NCBI GenBank assembly: GCA_035048815.1 | Contig: JAUCBN010000001.1 | Span: 21,591,001-21,655,000, forward strand | Origin: Abelmoschus esculentus | Lineage: Eukaryota; Streptophyta; Magnoliopsida; Malvales; Malvaceae | Reading direction: 5' to 3' | DNA length: 64,000 nucleotides | In this document: piece by piece, positions 23,133 to 34,339 of the stretch | How positions within the stretch are numbered: the first letter of the stretch is position 1 | Layout of the letters: each line of letters starts with the position of its first letter | Made by a program: the position numbers and the translations under genes | The notes under the pieces: model-generated | Seen by the model: only the letters and a program-made list of their open reading frames with translations | What the model was told of the DNA's origin: nothing | Databases searched by the model: none

Positions 23133-24431
23133 AACATCAATAAAGGATGAAAGCCTTGTAAACTCTAAGGTCATGGAAGCATTCATTATGAAAAATCAAA
23201 AACTTCATTAATATTCAATATGGCAAAACAAAATATCATATTCACATTCAAGATGTAAAAGCAAAACCTAGTTCACCATTCCATTATACATTCATGGTCA
23301 TTAAATTTTTTTATTAAATCTCATCAAGTAATCACTACAGCAGAACCTATAGGAAGGTCATATTGTAAAGCATTGGACACAATTTAAATAAGAATTACAT
23401 TATGGAAGTGTTTAACTATCTAATTCTTATTTTAACTTTATTGACTTATTACTGATAACACTTGTGGAGTCAACCCAATTCTTTGTATATCAATTGGTCC
23501 TAAATTGTTTTTAATAAATTGAACTTTATTCATCTAACAAACTATCATACAATAATTATATAAGATGTATACTCTCAATTCTCTATACAAATATATTCTC
23601 TAACAAAATCCTCATTTAAAAGCTATAGAACTGTCTAGATTTTTTTAAGCTAGTACATCCAGTGATCCTAACACGGATATAATTTTTTTATACGAGTATA
23701 AACATCCTAGGCCTCCCTTGGTTGTCTCTCATGTCTCCTAAAATTTTGCTTTTTCCATAGAAGATAGTTTAGATTCTACCAAGCTAAACGAATCAGTATA
23801 GCTTCTTGCATATTGTATCCATTCCAATAGGTCATTCCATTTGTTGCACTGAAATAGTAGATTATAATCCTGCATTAAAATGGATCATATTTGCATCATG
23901 TGTGTGCATTCACCGAAGAGATGATCTCTAGATTCAAGTTCTTCCTCACACAACAAGAAATGTTAATCCAAATGAACTCCCCACCAAAGCATTCTATCTT
24001 TTGTTGGCAATTTATTTAGAACAATCAACTGTGAGAACTGGATTATGATAATATCTCATACTATCTTTGCCATTGAACTTTATCTCATTTTGGTCTGATA
24101 ATATCCTATACATCTTTAGTTTTATGCTCACCTTGCAAAATCCCTATTGATAACCATTCGTTCCGTAGCTTCAAGAGTTTCTTTCATGTCCAACTATAAG
24201 TAACCTTTACTGGTATGCTCAAAATGTGAGCTCCGTTTAGAACAATTGGTCCTAACTCTTCATATTTAGGGGTTCACAATTATTTTGTTTAAGAACAATA
24301 TAAGAATTAGGTCAACATTCTTTCTGTAGGTTCTTTCTTAGTTTCTTAACCAAGTCTCTATTTTTTTTTCATTCATCCACAATCACTTCAACATCATCAT
24401 TCATCTATCTAAATTCCAAATTCCATAAATA
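23133..24431 (-). pseudogene. Non-LTR (LINE-like) element remnant with zf-RVT domain
   Basis: On the minus strand about 24020-23900 reads 'LPTKDRM', a stop, and then 'LLCEEELESRDHLFGEC'. This is the zf-RVT zinc-binding pattern (C..C....E..DHLF..C) that follows the reverse transcriptase in plant LINE-like elements. Upstream on that strand (about 24230-24160) a 'W.WKKLLKLR' segment fits the region that usually precedes zf-RVT. Several stops make it dead. No reverse transcriptase core is left, and the right side is cut by the copia element at 24437. The stretch 23133-23800 is AT-rich with nothing recognised. Confidence 0.6.
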
Positions 24432-24436
24432 CCATC

Positions 24437-24817
24437 TGTTAAAACACAGATTTTTCTGTAATTCTTGTTACTTTTATTAAAAAATGTAATGACTATTTAT
24501 AGTGTACAAAGGATATTTAATTGAAAAATGTAATGACTATTTATAGTGTACAAAGGATATTTAACCTAGGAAAGTATAATTAGACAAAATCACCATTGAT
24601 TTCTATATTAACAATAGAAATATTATTCCTATTTTACAACCTAAATTAAATTTGATATTTAGGAAATAATTTTCTAAATATCACCTACCAAATAAATAGA
24701 AAATATTCTGCATTGACAAATCTCCTTAATTTAGGAAATTAATCTTTGACAAATCTCCTTAATGTAGGAAATTAATCTCTAACAAATCTCCTTAATTTAG
24801 GAATCTAATCTCTGACA
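24437..24817 (-). repeat. 3' LTR of the minus-strand copia element (381 bp, internal duplication)
   Basis: It starts TGTTAAAACAC and ends CTCTGACA on the plus strand. It is longer than its partner because of a tandem duplication at about 24478-24563 (two copies of an ~42-bp unit containing 'tgtaatgactatttatag'). There is also a repeated 'aatctccttaatttagg' segment (24720-24800). Confidence 0.88.
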
Positions 24818-24830
24818 CTCCCCCTCAAGC
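24818..24830 (-). promoter_or_regulatory. Polypurine tract of the minus-strand copia element
   Basis: Plus strand CTCCCCCTCAAGC, i.e. GCTTGAGGGGGAG on the minus strand, touching the 3' LTR. It is the primer for plus-strand DNA synthesis. Confidence 0.85.
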
Positions 24831-25121
24831 TGAAGCATGGATGTCTTCCATCCTCAGCTTGCCTGTTAACTTTTGAAAATCCTTACCAGATAGTCCTTTG
24901 GTAACTATGTCTGCAACTTGATCTGCAGTAGTCACATAGGGAGTACAGATCAAACCACTATCAAGCTTCTCTTTTATGAAATGTCTATCCACTTCAACAT
25001 TTTTTGTTTTGTCATGTTGAACTGGATTATGAGCAATGTGAATTACTGACTTGTTATCACAATATAACTTCATTGGTCCATCTATTTTACTTTCAAGTCT
25101 TCTAAAATAATCTTTAACCAT
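24825..25121 (-). pseudogene. copia RNase H C-terminal part
   Basis: 98-residue frame with 'LYCDNKSVIHIAHNP', then 'HDKTKNVEVDRHFIKEKL' and 'ADIVTKGL', the standard C-terminal half of plant copia RNase H. The N-terminal half (25121-25360) is out of frame or lost. It ends at the usual place just before the polypurine tract. Confidence 0.85.
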
Positions 25122-25361
25122 AATAACTCACAAATTCCCAATGTCATAGCTCAAAATTCAACTTATGCACTGGATCTCGCTACCACATTCTGTTTTTTAT
25201 TTTTCCAAGTAACTAAGTTTTCCCCGAAGAAGGTACAGTAGCCTGAGGTTGACCTTCTATCAACTATAGATCCTTAATAGTCTGCATTTGTGTATGCTTC
25301 TAGAGTCAAGCTTCCCCCTTTTCTAAAACATAATTCCTTTGCCTGGTGTGCCCTTCAAGTA

Positions 25362-26467
25362 TCACAAGATCCGAACTACAACCCTTAGGTGTGATTCTTT
25401 GGGATTATGCATAAATTGACTCATAAATCCAACAGCATATGCTATGTCTGGTCTAGTGTATGACAAATAGATAAGTCTTTCCACTAATCTCTGAAACGAA
25501 CCCTTATCAACTACCATATCATCCCTCTTTGAGTCTCCAAGCTTGTGATTGATTTCTACAGGTGTTTTCGTTGGTTTATATCCTAGTTTTCCAGTTTTCT
25601 TCAATAAATCTAAAGTATACTTTTGCTGAGATATAAAAATTCTTCGTTGTGAGTGTGCCACTTCAATACCAAGGAAATGTTTTAATCTTCCAATCTCCTT
25701 CACTTTAAATTCTTTTACAAGACACTTCTTCAAATTATCAATTCCTTCAGAATTATTACCTGTAATAATTATATCATTTATATACACCAATAATATAGTT
25801 ACTCCCCCTGAAGAAGAGTGTTTCACAAATAAAGTACGACCACCTGGGATCTACTTGAAACCTTGTCTTAGCATCACTTTAGTAAATCTCCCAAACTAAG
25901 CTCTTGGGACTGCTTTAATTCATATAGGGTTTTCGTTAACTTGCAAACTGTTTGTCCATTATTTGAAGCAAATCCAGGTGGAACATCCATGTATACTTCC
26001 TCTTCAAGTTCCCTATGCAAGAAAGCATTGTTAATGTCAAATTGTTGCAAATTCCATCCCTGAATGAATGCTAAAGAAGGTAGGACCCTCACTGTATTCA
26101 TCTTTGCAACAGGTGTAAATGTTTCAAAATAATCAATCCATAGGTTTGAGAGTAACCCTTTGCCACTAACCTTGCTTTGTACCTTTCTAAAGAGCATCTG
26201 ACTTATATTTTACAATAAAAATCCATTTGCATCCCACTGTTTTCTTTTTTCTAGCAGCTTTACTAAATCTCAAGTCTTGTTCTTCTCTAGTGCATCCATT
26301 TCCTCCTTCATAGACTTTTTCCGATTCTCAATTTCTAATGCCTCGAATGTTGTTTTAGGAATACTAATATCATTTAGACTAGTAAGGAAGGCTCTATGAT
26401 TGGGGGATAATTTTTGTAAGTCATAAACAAATAAGAAGGATGTTTGGTGGTACATGTTCTTTTTCAT
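25362..26467 (-). pseudogene. copia reverse transcriptase region with altered active site
   Basis: Pieces in order on the minus strand: 26467-26270 ('FEALEIENRKKSMKEEMDAL', the RVT_2 start), 26197-25874 ('FETFTPVAKMNTVRVL', 'QFDINNAFLHRELEEEVYM') and 25826-25362. In the last piece the catalytic YVDD is replaced by Tyr-Ile-Asn-Asp (about 25780), and 'RPDIAYAV' follows near the end. One of the two metal-binding aspartates is lost, and frameshifts separate the pieces, so the enzyme is dead. Confidence 0.85.
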
Positions 26468-26558
26468 TTTTAATAGAAATTAGAAATTCAAAATCAAAAG
26501 CATATATAACATTTTCAGCATCATTTTATTCAAAATGAATTTTAGAATGTACCTCAAA

Positions 26559-26894
26559 TTATATGGTAATAAGAGCAAGAGCAGGAGAAGAAGATGATTG
26601 AATCTGCATAGGTGCATTCCTTCTCGAATAGGTCTTTAGAGAACATGTGGTATCTTGAATATTTGATTGTTGTAGTGTATTGATGTTTGGTTGAGGAGTT
26701 TGAGGATCATTAGGTTTAGACAATGGAATAATGGCAGGTTGTTGATCATCAAAGGTAGGTTGGGCGGGTTGTTGATCAATCAAGGTAGGTTGGTTAGGCT
26801 GATCATCATTTTTTATAGAATGTATAGGATTAGGAAGATGAATCAGGGGCTGAAGTAAAAGCAAATATGCATCCTTATTTTTTCTAAAAGACAT
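26559..26894 (-). pseudogene. copia integrase-RT linker remnant
   Basis: 111-residue frame rich in Pro, Gln and Asn ('QPAQPTFDDQQPA'-type repeats) ending in 'TYSRRNAP'. Low-complexity proline-rich linkers with a 'TYSRR' motif join integrase and reverse transcriptase in plant copia polyproteins. Its position between integrase and RT pieces fits. Confidence 0.65.
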
Positions 26895-27429
26895 CTCCCC
26901 CTAAAGATAAAGAACTATAAAGTAACTCTCTTTTTCTACAAAAGTGACATCATCAGAGGCATAATATTTTCTTGTAGGTGAGTGGTAGCACTTGTAGATA
27001 TTTTTAGTAGAGGAATAGCTAATGAATATACATTTCAATGCCCTAGGATCAAATTTATCTTAGTTTTGAGAATGAATATGAATAAAAGCAATACACTTAA
27101 ACACCCTCGGTTGCAGGTTAAGAGATGATCTAAAACTGAGAAAGAATTTTGTAAGAGTTTGAAGAGGACTCTGGGATTCAAGGAATTTAGTGGGTAGTTT
27201 ATTTTTCATGTAAGTAGCAATTAACACAGCTTCTCCCTAATATCTTTTTGGAACATTGTTTTGGAATAAAAGGGCTTTAGTTATGGCAAGAAGATGTTCA
27301 TTCTTTTTTTTTTTGTTACCTCATTCTATTGAGAAGTGTTTACACAAGAGGACTCATGTAAAATAATTTTTTCTAGGAAATAAGAGGATAAGACTTGATT
27401 AAAATAATCTTTAGCATTATCTGATTTAT

Positions 27430-27837
27430 TTAGAAGGTAAATCCAAGTAACTCTTGTACAATAATCAAAGATATAAACCATCTAGCCTCGGTTATATTAG
27501 GAATAATGGAATGTCCCCAGACATCACTGTGAATAAGATCAAAAGAATTGTTGGTACATTTATTACTTGCTGAAAAAGAAGAATGTTTGTGTTTTACGAG
27601 TTCATAAACTTCACAATGAAATTCTTCAATATCTAAGGTTTTACGAAAGAAGGGAAACATAATTTTCAAGAGTCTAAAAGGTGGGTGGCCAACAAAAAAA
27701 TGGTGTAGATATATTTGGTCTTTATTGATTGTAGAATTGAATAAAAAAAATAATGGTTGGGTACTCAAGACTCTACCTAGTCCACCAAGATCTTCAATGT
27801 AGTAAAGGCTATTTATTTCCATAACACGCTCAACCAT
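27430..27837 (-). pseudogene. copia pre-integrase and integrase N-terminal part
   Basis: 135-residue frame with the pre-integrase context ('GHPPFRLLKIMFPF') and 'LIHSDVWGHS', which holds the first catalytic aspartate of the integrase core. The remaining core (26900-27430) is interrupted. It is non-functional. Confidence 0.75.
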
Positions 27838-28013
27838 CCTCTTTATTTCTGGCTCCTAAAAAATTTATTATGTAGGATAAAACAAAACACTACAATTATT
27901 ATCTTTGATAAGCTTTAGAATAGAAAGAAGGCTAGTAAATAGTTTTAGCACATGTAGAACAGTTTTAAGCAATAGGGTTTCACTAATGACAATATCATCT
28001 TGGCCAACAACTG

Positions 28014-28298
28014 TTACCATAATACCATCTTCAACTGTGATTTTCTTATTGCCAGAGCAGAGGTATAGGTGAAAAACTTTAGAGAAGAATTAGTCATATG
28101 ATCGGTGACTCCTGAATTTATTACCCAAGAGTTTTTGGTAGGTATATGGATGGATAATTCCAAGGCATTAGAATTTTGAGAAGAGAAAGAAGATATACTT
28201 GTAAAGGATGGTTTTTCTAATGATTTCAGTAGGTTCTTTAATCTTTCAACTTCTTCTCGATTGAATTCAATAAATTGATTATCTGACTCTTTATTCAC
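28014..28298 (-). pseudogene. copia gag end and protease start, catalytic Asp changed to Asn
   Basis: 94 residues ending a Gag linker and entering the protease. The active-site region reads 'SWVINSGVTDHMT', where the family normally has Asp before Ser-Gly, so the catalytic aspartate is replaced by Asn. The capsid part of gag is missing upstream: only about 160 bp separate this frame from the LTR. Confidence 0.8.
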
Positions 28299-28460
28299 TT
28301 GTCTAGTTGCATAAGTTCTGTTTTGTTCCCTTGTTGAGTCTCCCTGAATAGTTTAAGTATTACTGAAATTGCCCACATCGGCCATACTCTCTCAAAAAAA
28401 AATTAAGAAAAAAATATTCAATAAGAACATTAAACCCAAAAACGAGAGGCTCAGATATCA

Positions 28461-28764
28461 TGTTAAAACACAGATTTTCATTATAATTCTTGTTACTTTT
28501 ATTGAAAAATGTAATGACTATTTATAGTTTAAAAAGGATATATAACCTAGGAAAGCATAATTGGACAAAATCACCTTTGATTTCTACATTAACAACATAA
28601 ATCTTATTCCTATTTTATAACCTAAATTAAATTTGATATTAGAAAATAATTTCCTAAATATCACCTACCAAATAAATAAAAAATATTCTACACTGACAAA
28701 TCTCTTTAACGTAGAAAATTAATCTTTGACAAATCTTCTTAATTTAAAAATCTAATCTCTGACA
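28461..28764 (-). repeat. 5' LTR of the minus-strand copia element (304 bp)
   Basis: Same termini as the 381-bp partner but without the internal duplications. It is preceded on the plus strand by 'gaggctcagatatca', a mutated reverse complement of the initiator-tRNA primer-binding site (about 28447-28460). Confidence 0.85.
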
Positions 28765-28769
28765 CCATC

Positions 28770-30104
28770 CAAAACTCTCACCATAAAATCATTTCTTGTT
28801 ACAACTCATCTACACCATCTCCATACTAACATTTATCATTCTTTAACTTTTTATTATATTACTAAACTTTTTGTTTATATCCAACATTATACTTACTCAA
28901 TTCATGTTAGGGAAAATAACTGAGTTCTATCACATCCGAGTTTGCATCACTCGTGTATCCCTTCACAGTCATACAAACTGGATCATCGTGCAAACACCGC
29001 AGCCTCTTGACATTTCAATGGTCATATGAAATGCCTCTTGACATCTCTACCTCTATCCTCTAGGTTCCTTCTTTACTCGAACTACCATTCTATATGTATC
29101 TGTCAACCCAAATCTGGTGAAGTTCTTGAATTCGTCATTACCATTGATGTCCTTGCCTTCACCTTCCTTTTATAATGTCTATCAACTCTTAACATCAACA
29201 AATCTATTATTGATGTTCGATCGATGATATTCGATCGTTCACTTGATAGATAATAACCCGTGATTGACAACAGTATTTAATGATTCGTAAATATTTGGGT
29301 TGAGTAATAATTTTTAAAAATAAATATAATTGTTGACTTAAATTTATATTAGTGAGAATTATGGCGATTGTAAATATTTAATTGATAATTTTTAATATAA
29401 TTTAATTAATTTTTATTTAATATTAAATATAATTTTTTATTAAAAAATATTCCCAACCAAAATTGATGTGATCAAAATATTGCACGTCATATTTTGCGGT
29501 ACATATTTTTCGATGATGTTAATGGTTATGGTGATTTGGGGAACAAAACAATAATATAGCAGTACTCTAAATTATAAAAAAAAAAATAAGTACAAATTTA
29601 TCAAAGATATTCATATTCAAACACCAATATTTTATGGGGATATAATAGTTGGAGTTGTTACAAGCTGTCACGTAGTATCTTGTTTAATCGTTATTTGAAT
29701 TGAGACCAAGAAATATTGTTAAAACATCTTTTGGTTATTCACAAATCACACTAACCGCAGTACATATGAACCTGACTGGACTCAACTGAACGGTTTTATC
29801 CAGACTTCCAGGATATATAGAAAAGCTACTAACTGCATTTACAAGAAGAAAATGAGACAAGTTGTTGCAGGCTCTTTAAAGCACCTTAGTGCCATTCTTC
29901 ACTCAACTCAACCTATATACATTTTACTGAAGCCATTACAGAGGGAAAAGAAGGGGGGCAATGGAGGTCCACTTCTTGCTACATGATCAACCATCTTGAA
30001 TGATTGAACAAGGTTCCAAGCAGGTAACTTTTACTGATATCATTCGTTTTAACCGGACAATACGATCGAACAAAATTAGAAATACGCCATGTGGGGTCCT
30101 TGTA
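28770..30104 (-). other. Intergenic and probable 3' untranslated region of the MORN gene
   Basis: No coding signal. From about 29700 to 30104 the sequence is less AT-rich and lies just downstream of the MORN stop codon on the minus strand, so it probably includes the 3' untranslated region. I could not pick a convincing poly(A) signal. The stretch 28770-29640 is AT-rich and unassigned. The open frame 30000-30416 on the plus strand is antisense to the last exon and not a gene. Confidence 0.4.
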
Positions 30105-32098
30105 TTATACCATTGCAGCAGGAGGATCCATATCATCAGTGTTGTGCTGATGCATTTGTTTGTGGACAGCTTTCACGGCTACTACTCTGGCAGCAATGGC
30201 TGCTTTGTTTGCAGCTGCAACAGCCGTGTGCACTCTCTCATCAATCTTTGCAACGTTATAAGTCTTCTCCGCAGCTTTCTGCGCTTCCTTCATGCAGTAC
30301 AGCATATTATAAGAGAACTCAGAAGTTATATTTTCATTGAATATGAATGCAAAATTCTTAGAATATTCGGAGAAGTTTTTGTGAAGAATGCAAAGGGATT
30401 GCACATCAAGTGTTAATGAATACGATAAATGCCAGACAATGATATGAAAAATACCTGAACAGCATTATGGACTCGAGATTGAGTGGCAGCATAAGGAGAT
30501 CCAACATAGATGCTTTGAATGATATGAACATGAAGAATCCCATTTTGCCAGTGACCAGATTGTGCCTCGCCATTTCTAAAAGTATATGAGCCAAATCCTT
30601 GCCTTCTTCCCTCATGCCATGCTCCCTCGTACCGGTGTCCATTTCCAAATCGATAAACGCCAAATCCATGCATCTTGTCAGCGAAATATTCCCCTAAATA
30701 TATGTCCCCATTTCTGCATTCCAAATCATAAATTTGACCAATCGTTAAAACTGATATCTACATCCATCATAGGGTTATATCCCATAATTTCGTAACGAAT
30801 GGAGACTCAAAGTTCAGAGTAATTTCCATCCAGTTAAAAATAATCTCAATGGTAGGTGCATGAATCCCCTTGCTCAAAGAGTTGGATTCAAGCCCCTGAA
30901 CTTCAAATTAAAAACAAAAGAGATCAGATATTAAAAGTACTCCCCACCAGGCAGCAATTGGTTGCAATCTTGAAGGGTGAGCTATTATCAGCATTCGAGA
31001 AGATTGCAAGTATATGGAATTGGAACATTTAAACACAAGTATAACAAAAGCTTTAACTACCATTTCGAAAATCTGTAATTGGAACAAGCAAAATCATATA
31101 TTGTACAAGTCAAGACAGTAAACACCCAGAGTCAAAAAGTTCCAGTGCTTTCCTAACATCCAATGATAGAATACAAACCAGACAAAGCAACATAAAAATC
31201 TAATAATCTTTCTTTACTTAAATCTATCCATAGAAGAAAGATCAAGAATTCACCTGAAATGGTAATGGCCAATCCCATGCTTTACACCCCACTTGAACTC
31301 CCCCACATATTTGCTGCCATCTGCCCAAGTATGAACTCCACATCCATGACAATGTCCATTAGACCACTCTCCAGCATAAACATCACCAGTATAAAACCTA
31401 TACACACCAATTCCATGCCTCAGTCCCTGCCTATATTGACCGCGATATCGGCTCCCTTTTGCCCAAGTTTCCACACCATAACCATCATATTTCCCATCAA
31501 CCCAATCCCCCTCGTACCTCCCTTTCATATAGTAATAATAAACCCCACTCCCTGAACATCTCCCTTTATGAAACTCACCCTCGTATACATCCCCATTACT
31601 GTAAACCTGCACCCAAGCCCCTGAATTCGCCTTTTTATCTGATTTCGGCTTCGATCCAATTGACCAAACAACAGTTTTTGAAGAATTAGAAGATAACCTC
31701 AGTTCACAAAACTTAGCAGGAAATGAACGAGAAGGAAGAAATCGAATAGAAGGCAAGCGAGGGAGTGCATGATTGAGAGAAACCAAAAGGGTAAGCAAGA
31801 AAGCAAGCAAAGCAACAGAATTCAACACATAAAAGGGCCGTGGATCGGAAACCAAAAAGTAAAGCGAAGGGAGAGAAAGCATAAAAAGGAAACGTAAGTG
31901 GAAACAAAGCAAGCGGCCACGGTTCAAATAATGAACAAGTTTCCTACCGAGTTGCTGAGCACCAAAAGGAATAGAAAAACAAGCCGAACATGAAAAATAC
32001 TGGAAAAGAGCCAATCTGTCAAACCTTTCGCGATGGTTAAGGTGGTTCTTGAAATAAGAAAGAGTAGGGGACCGAGAAAAAGAATTGTGGGTTACCAT
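30105..32098 (-). CDS. MORN-repeat membrane-associated protein, three exons
   Basis: Exons 32098-31254, 30713-30455 and 30287-30105 join in phase with GT..AG introns (donors CAG|GTGAAT and CAG|GTATTT; acceptors TGCAG| and GAAG|), giving about 428 residues. Residues ~63-83 and ~90-110 are hydrophobic, likely membrane segments. Seven to eight MORN repeats (about 165-330; pattern YxGxWxxGxxxGxGxxxx) follow, and then an Ala/Lys-rich helix ('AAEKTYNVAKIDERV'). This layout fits plant proteins often labelled 'SET7/9-like', named for the MORN repeats; no SET domain is present, so methyltransferase activity is not expected. MORN repeats usually act at membranes or as protein scaffolds, and the exact role is unknown. 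The chosen ATG is the first in this frame, but the frame is open upstream (see next entry). It is the only convincing host gene here. Confidence 0.85.
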
Positions 32099-32108
32099 TA
32101 TAGGCCGC

Positions 32109-32321
32109 TTATGGGGAGTTGAGAGAAGGGTTATTGGAGAAGTAGGATTTATGATGGTGAAAGTCGGGTTCTTTATACGATGGGTTGTTGTTGTTGCTGC
32201 TGCTGTTCTGGTGGTGGTGGCGGCGTTGGTGAAGGTTTGGTGATGTGGGTGAAAATGGGAATCGGACGGTGAGATTAGGCTTGTTTTGAATATAAAAATC
32301 AGGACTAATTTGTGGGCTCAT
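32109..32321 (-). CDS. Upstream frame, probably the displaced N-terminus of the MORN protein (or a uORF)
   Basis: A 70-codon frame starting at ATG 32321 and ending 11 bases before the MORN start. It is rich in Pro, Ser, Asn and His ('NLTVRFPFSPTSP', 'HHHQNSSSNNNN'). The stop follows a run of four identical bases (32113-32116, CCCC on the coding strand). With one base fewer in that run, this frame would run straight into the MORN frame. So it may be the first 70 residues of the protein, cut off by a one-base insertion or a sequencing error. The alternative is an ordinary upstream ORF that dampens translation. The polar low-complexity character fits a disordered N-terminus ahead of the membrane segments. 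Confidence 0.5.
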   Translation of the reverse strand: MSPQISPDFYIQNKPNLTVRFPFSPTSPNLHQRRHHHQNSSSNNNNPSYKEPDFHHHKSYFSNNPSLNSP

Positions 32322-32660
32322 TCGAGGTAGCTTTGATGATTGAATTGGGAGCGAAATAGGCGTGGGTTGTTGAAATCGGAAGAGACGAGGCTTGCTTTAC
32401 CGATCTCCTGTTTGCCAGATTTCTTCAGATGCATTTACATAAAACAAAAACTATCTTCTGTTCCAAAATCTTTTCGTTCTTCCTCTTTGTGCGTGTGTAT
32501 GTTCATTTGAATTTAAGAGTGGTTGTTTGAAGTTTGAGGGCAATTCCCGCTGTGTTTCTGATCCTGAATACTGATGGTGTTTTGTTTCCGTGTACTAATT
32601 CTGGGGGTTTGGCTTTCGCCTTTCGATGTCTGGTTTTGATTATATCTTCTCAACTGTCAC
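32322..32660 (-). promoter_or_regulatory. 5' untranslated / promoter region of the MORN gene
   Basis: About 340 bp of mixed-composition sequence between the first upstream ATG and the edge of a hAT-type insertion. A TATA-like 'gatataatc' on the minus strand lies near 32640, but no confident core promoter can be assigned. The gene's more distal promoter is replaced by the transposon beyond 32661. Confidence 0.4.
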
Positions 32661-33289
32661 TAGGATGTAAAAAAAAAATTTAACCCGACTCGAAAACTTA
32701 ACTGAAACTCATTCAAGTTAAAATTTAGTTTAATCTAAAAATATAATTATTTAAAACTGATCTATATCTAATTATTATTAATATAAAATCAAATTAAATT
32801 TGTTACTATAGTAACCGAACTCGATTTACATCTGACCAAAAATGACTCGAACCCATTAAAATCTGTTATTGTGTATCCAAAATCCAACCTATATTCGATT
32901 GAAATGAACTTAAACTCGAGTCTGACGTGACTGGTAATTAATATTATCAGATTGAATTGATCTGAGACTTATTTTACCTGACTTGTTTTAAACTTGACCT
33001 ATCTTGAATCCGATTTATTTTTAACCCAATTTATTATTAATATGAAATAATATACACATAATATTTACCTAACATATAATTGAAGATATCTATAATTTGA
33101 TGATTTAATAAATTTAAAATGTTAAATATAAAATATTAAATAATAATCCAATATATTTATATTAACTCATTTGATAAACTATAATACTAGAATTTAAATT
33201 TTATTAAATAATTTAACACTTAATTAATATTGACTTATAGAAAGTATTTGTATAATTAATAAGAATTCACGTGTTTAAATTTCTAGTTG

Positions 33290-33776
33290 TATATTATTTA
33301 TATTTATATTTATATTTATATTTATATTATACTCAATTTTTACATACAATAACAAATCATATGTTATATGTATAATAAAATTAATACACACTTAAGCGAG
33401 AAATTTACATAATTAAATTTATAATTATATACTTATATTTTTATATACAATAAGAAATTATATACTTATATTTAATTAAAATTAATATAACATTTAACGA
33501 GAATTTACATAATTAAATTATACTTATATATTATATACATATATAATGTATTATATATATACATATATATTTTATATATAATATTTTTGTATCTTAAAGT
33601 ATATTACACAAAAATATATTGTATATGTAAAATATATTAAAGTATATTATACATATATACTAAATTTAACTATATTTTTATTTATATTAGTCGCTAAATA
33701 TTTATATTTTTTATACATATATACTAAATTTAACTATATTTTTATTTATATTAGTCGCTAAATATTTATATTTTTA
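33290..33776. repeat. AT-rich tandem repeats including a ~62-bp duplication
   Basis: A 'tatattta' hexamer-like run lies at about 33293-33335. AT runs follow near 33530-33575. At about 33650-33776 a ~62-bp unit containing 'ttagtcgctaaatattta' is repeated twice almost perfectly, which points to a recent local duplication. Confidence 0.75.
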
Positions 33777-34339
33777 CGTTTTTTATCATTATTAATTTAT
33801 ATTTTTTGTAATTTAATTTAATATTTTAGATACGACCCGTTTGACTATCTTTATGTTTATTATAGTCCTTACAACTTCTTTATTTTAAATTAATTATTAT
33901 AAATTTTTCTAATTTAGTCAAGTATTTTTAATAAGATGATATTTTATTTTATTCATATTTTTATAATTTTAAAATTAATTTACTCTTTATTATTTTATAT
34001 TTTTTATAATTTAGTCTAATTTTTATTCTTTCTAGTCATTAAAACTTTATTTTTAGTTAAAATTGAACCATTCTTCTTTGGGGTAATTTAATCTAATACT
34101 TATTATTTTAATTTTATATTTTGTTAATTATATTCTCTAAAACTCTATTCTTATACCAAATTAACCCATATTTATCTTTTGCAATTTAATCTAGTATTTT
34201 TAATATCATGATATTTTTATTTATCTATAAAATTTGCATTTATTAATTTCTGATTTTTGTAATTTAGTCCAGCTTTTAAGATATAAATCATTTGATGATA
34301 TTTTTGTTTAGTCTATTGCGTATCATGCTATTGAAAGAC

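Larger units (their letters stand above)
24437..28764 (-). mobile_element. Defective Ty1/copia retrotransposon on the minus strand
   Basis: Plus-strand ends are TGTTAAAACACAG and CTCTGACA, with the target duplication CCATC at 24432-24436 and 28765-28769. In minus orientation it has a degraded primer-binding site (about 28447-28460), protease/integrase, reverse transcriptase and RNase H remnants, and a clean polypurine tract next to the 3' LTR. Gag is almost absent, since the first coding piece starts only ~160 bp from the 5' LTR. At 4.3 kb it is short for a copia element. Both the protease and reverse transcriptase active sites are altered. Confidence 0.92.

Noticed and set aside
30000..30416. 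138-codon plus-strand frame over the MORN region
   Set aside because: It is antisense to the third exon and second intron of the MORN gene, and the exons explain its open frame.
31259..31689. Plus-strand frames of 98 and 76 codons
   Set aside because: Antisense shadows of the MORN repeats in exon 1, with Pro/Ser/Thr-rich composition from the reverse strand.
30105..32098. Annotating the MORN protein as a histone H3K4 methyltransferase
   Set aside because: Only MORN repeats are present. No SET domain motifs are seen, so the 'SET7/9' label used for relatives reflects the repeats alone.
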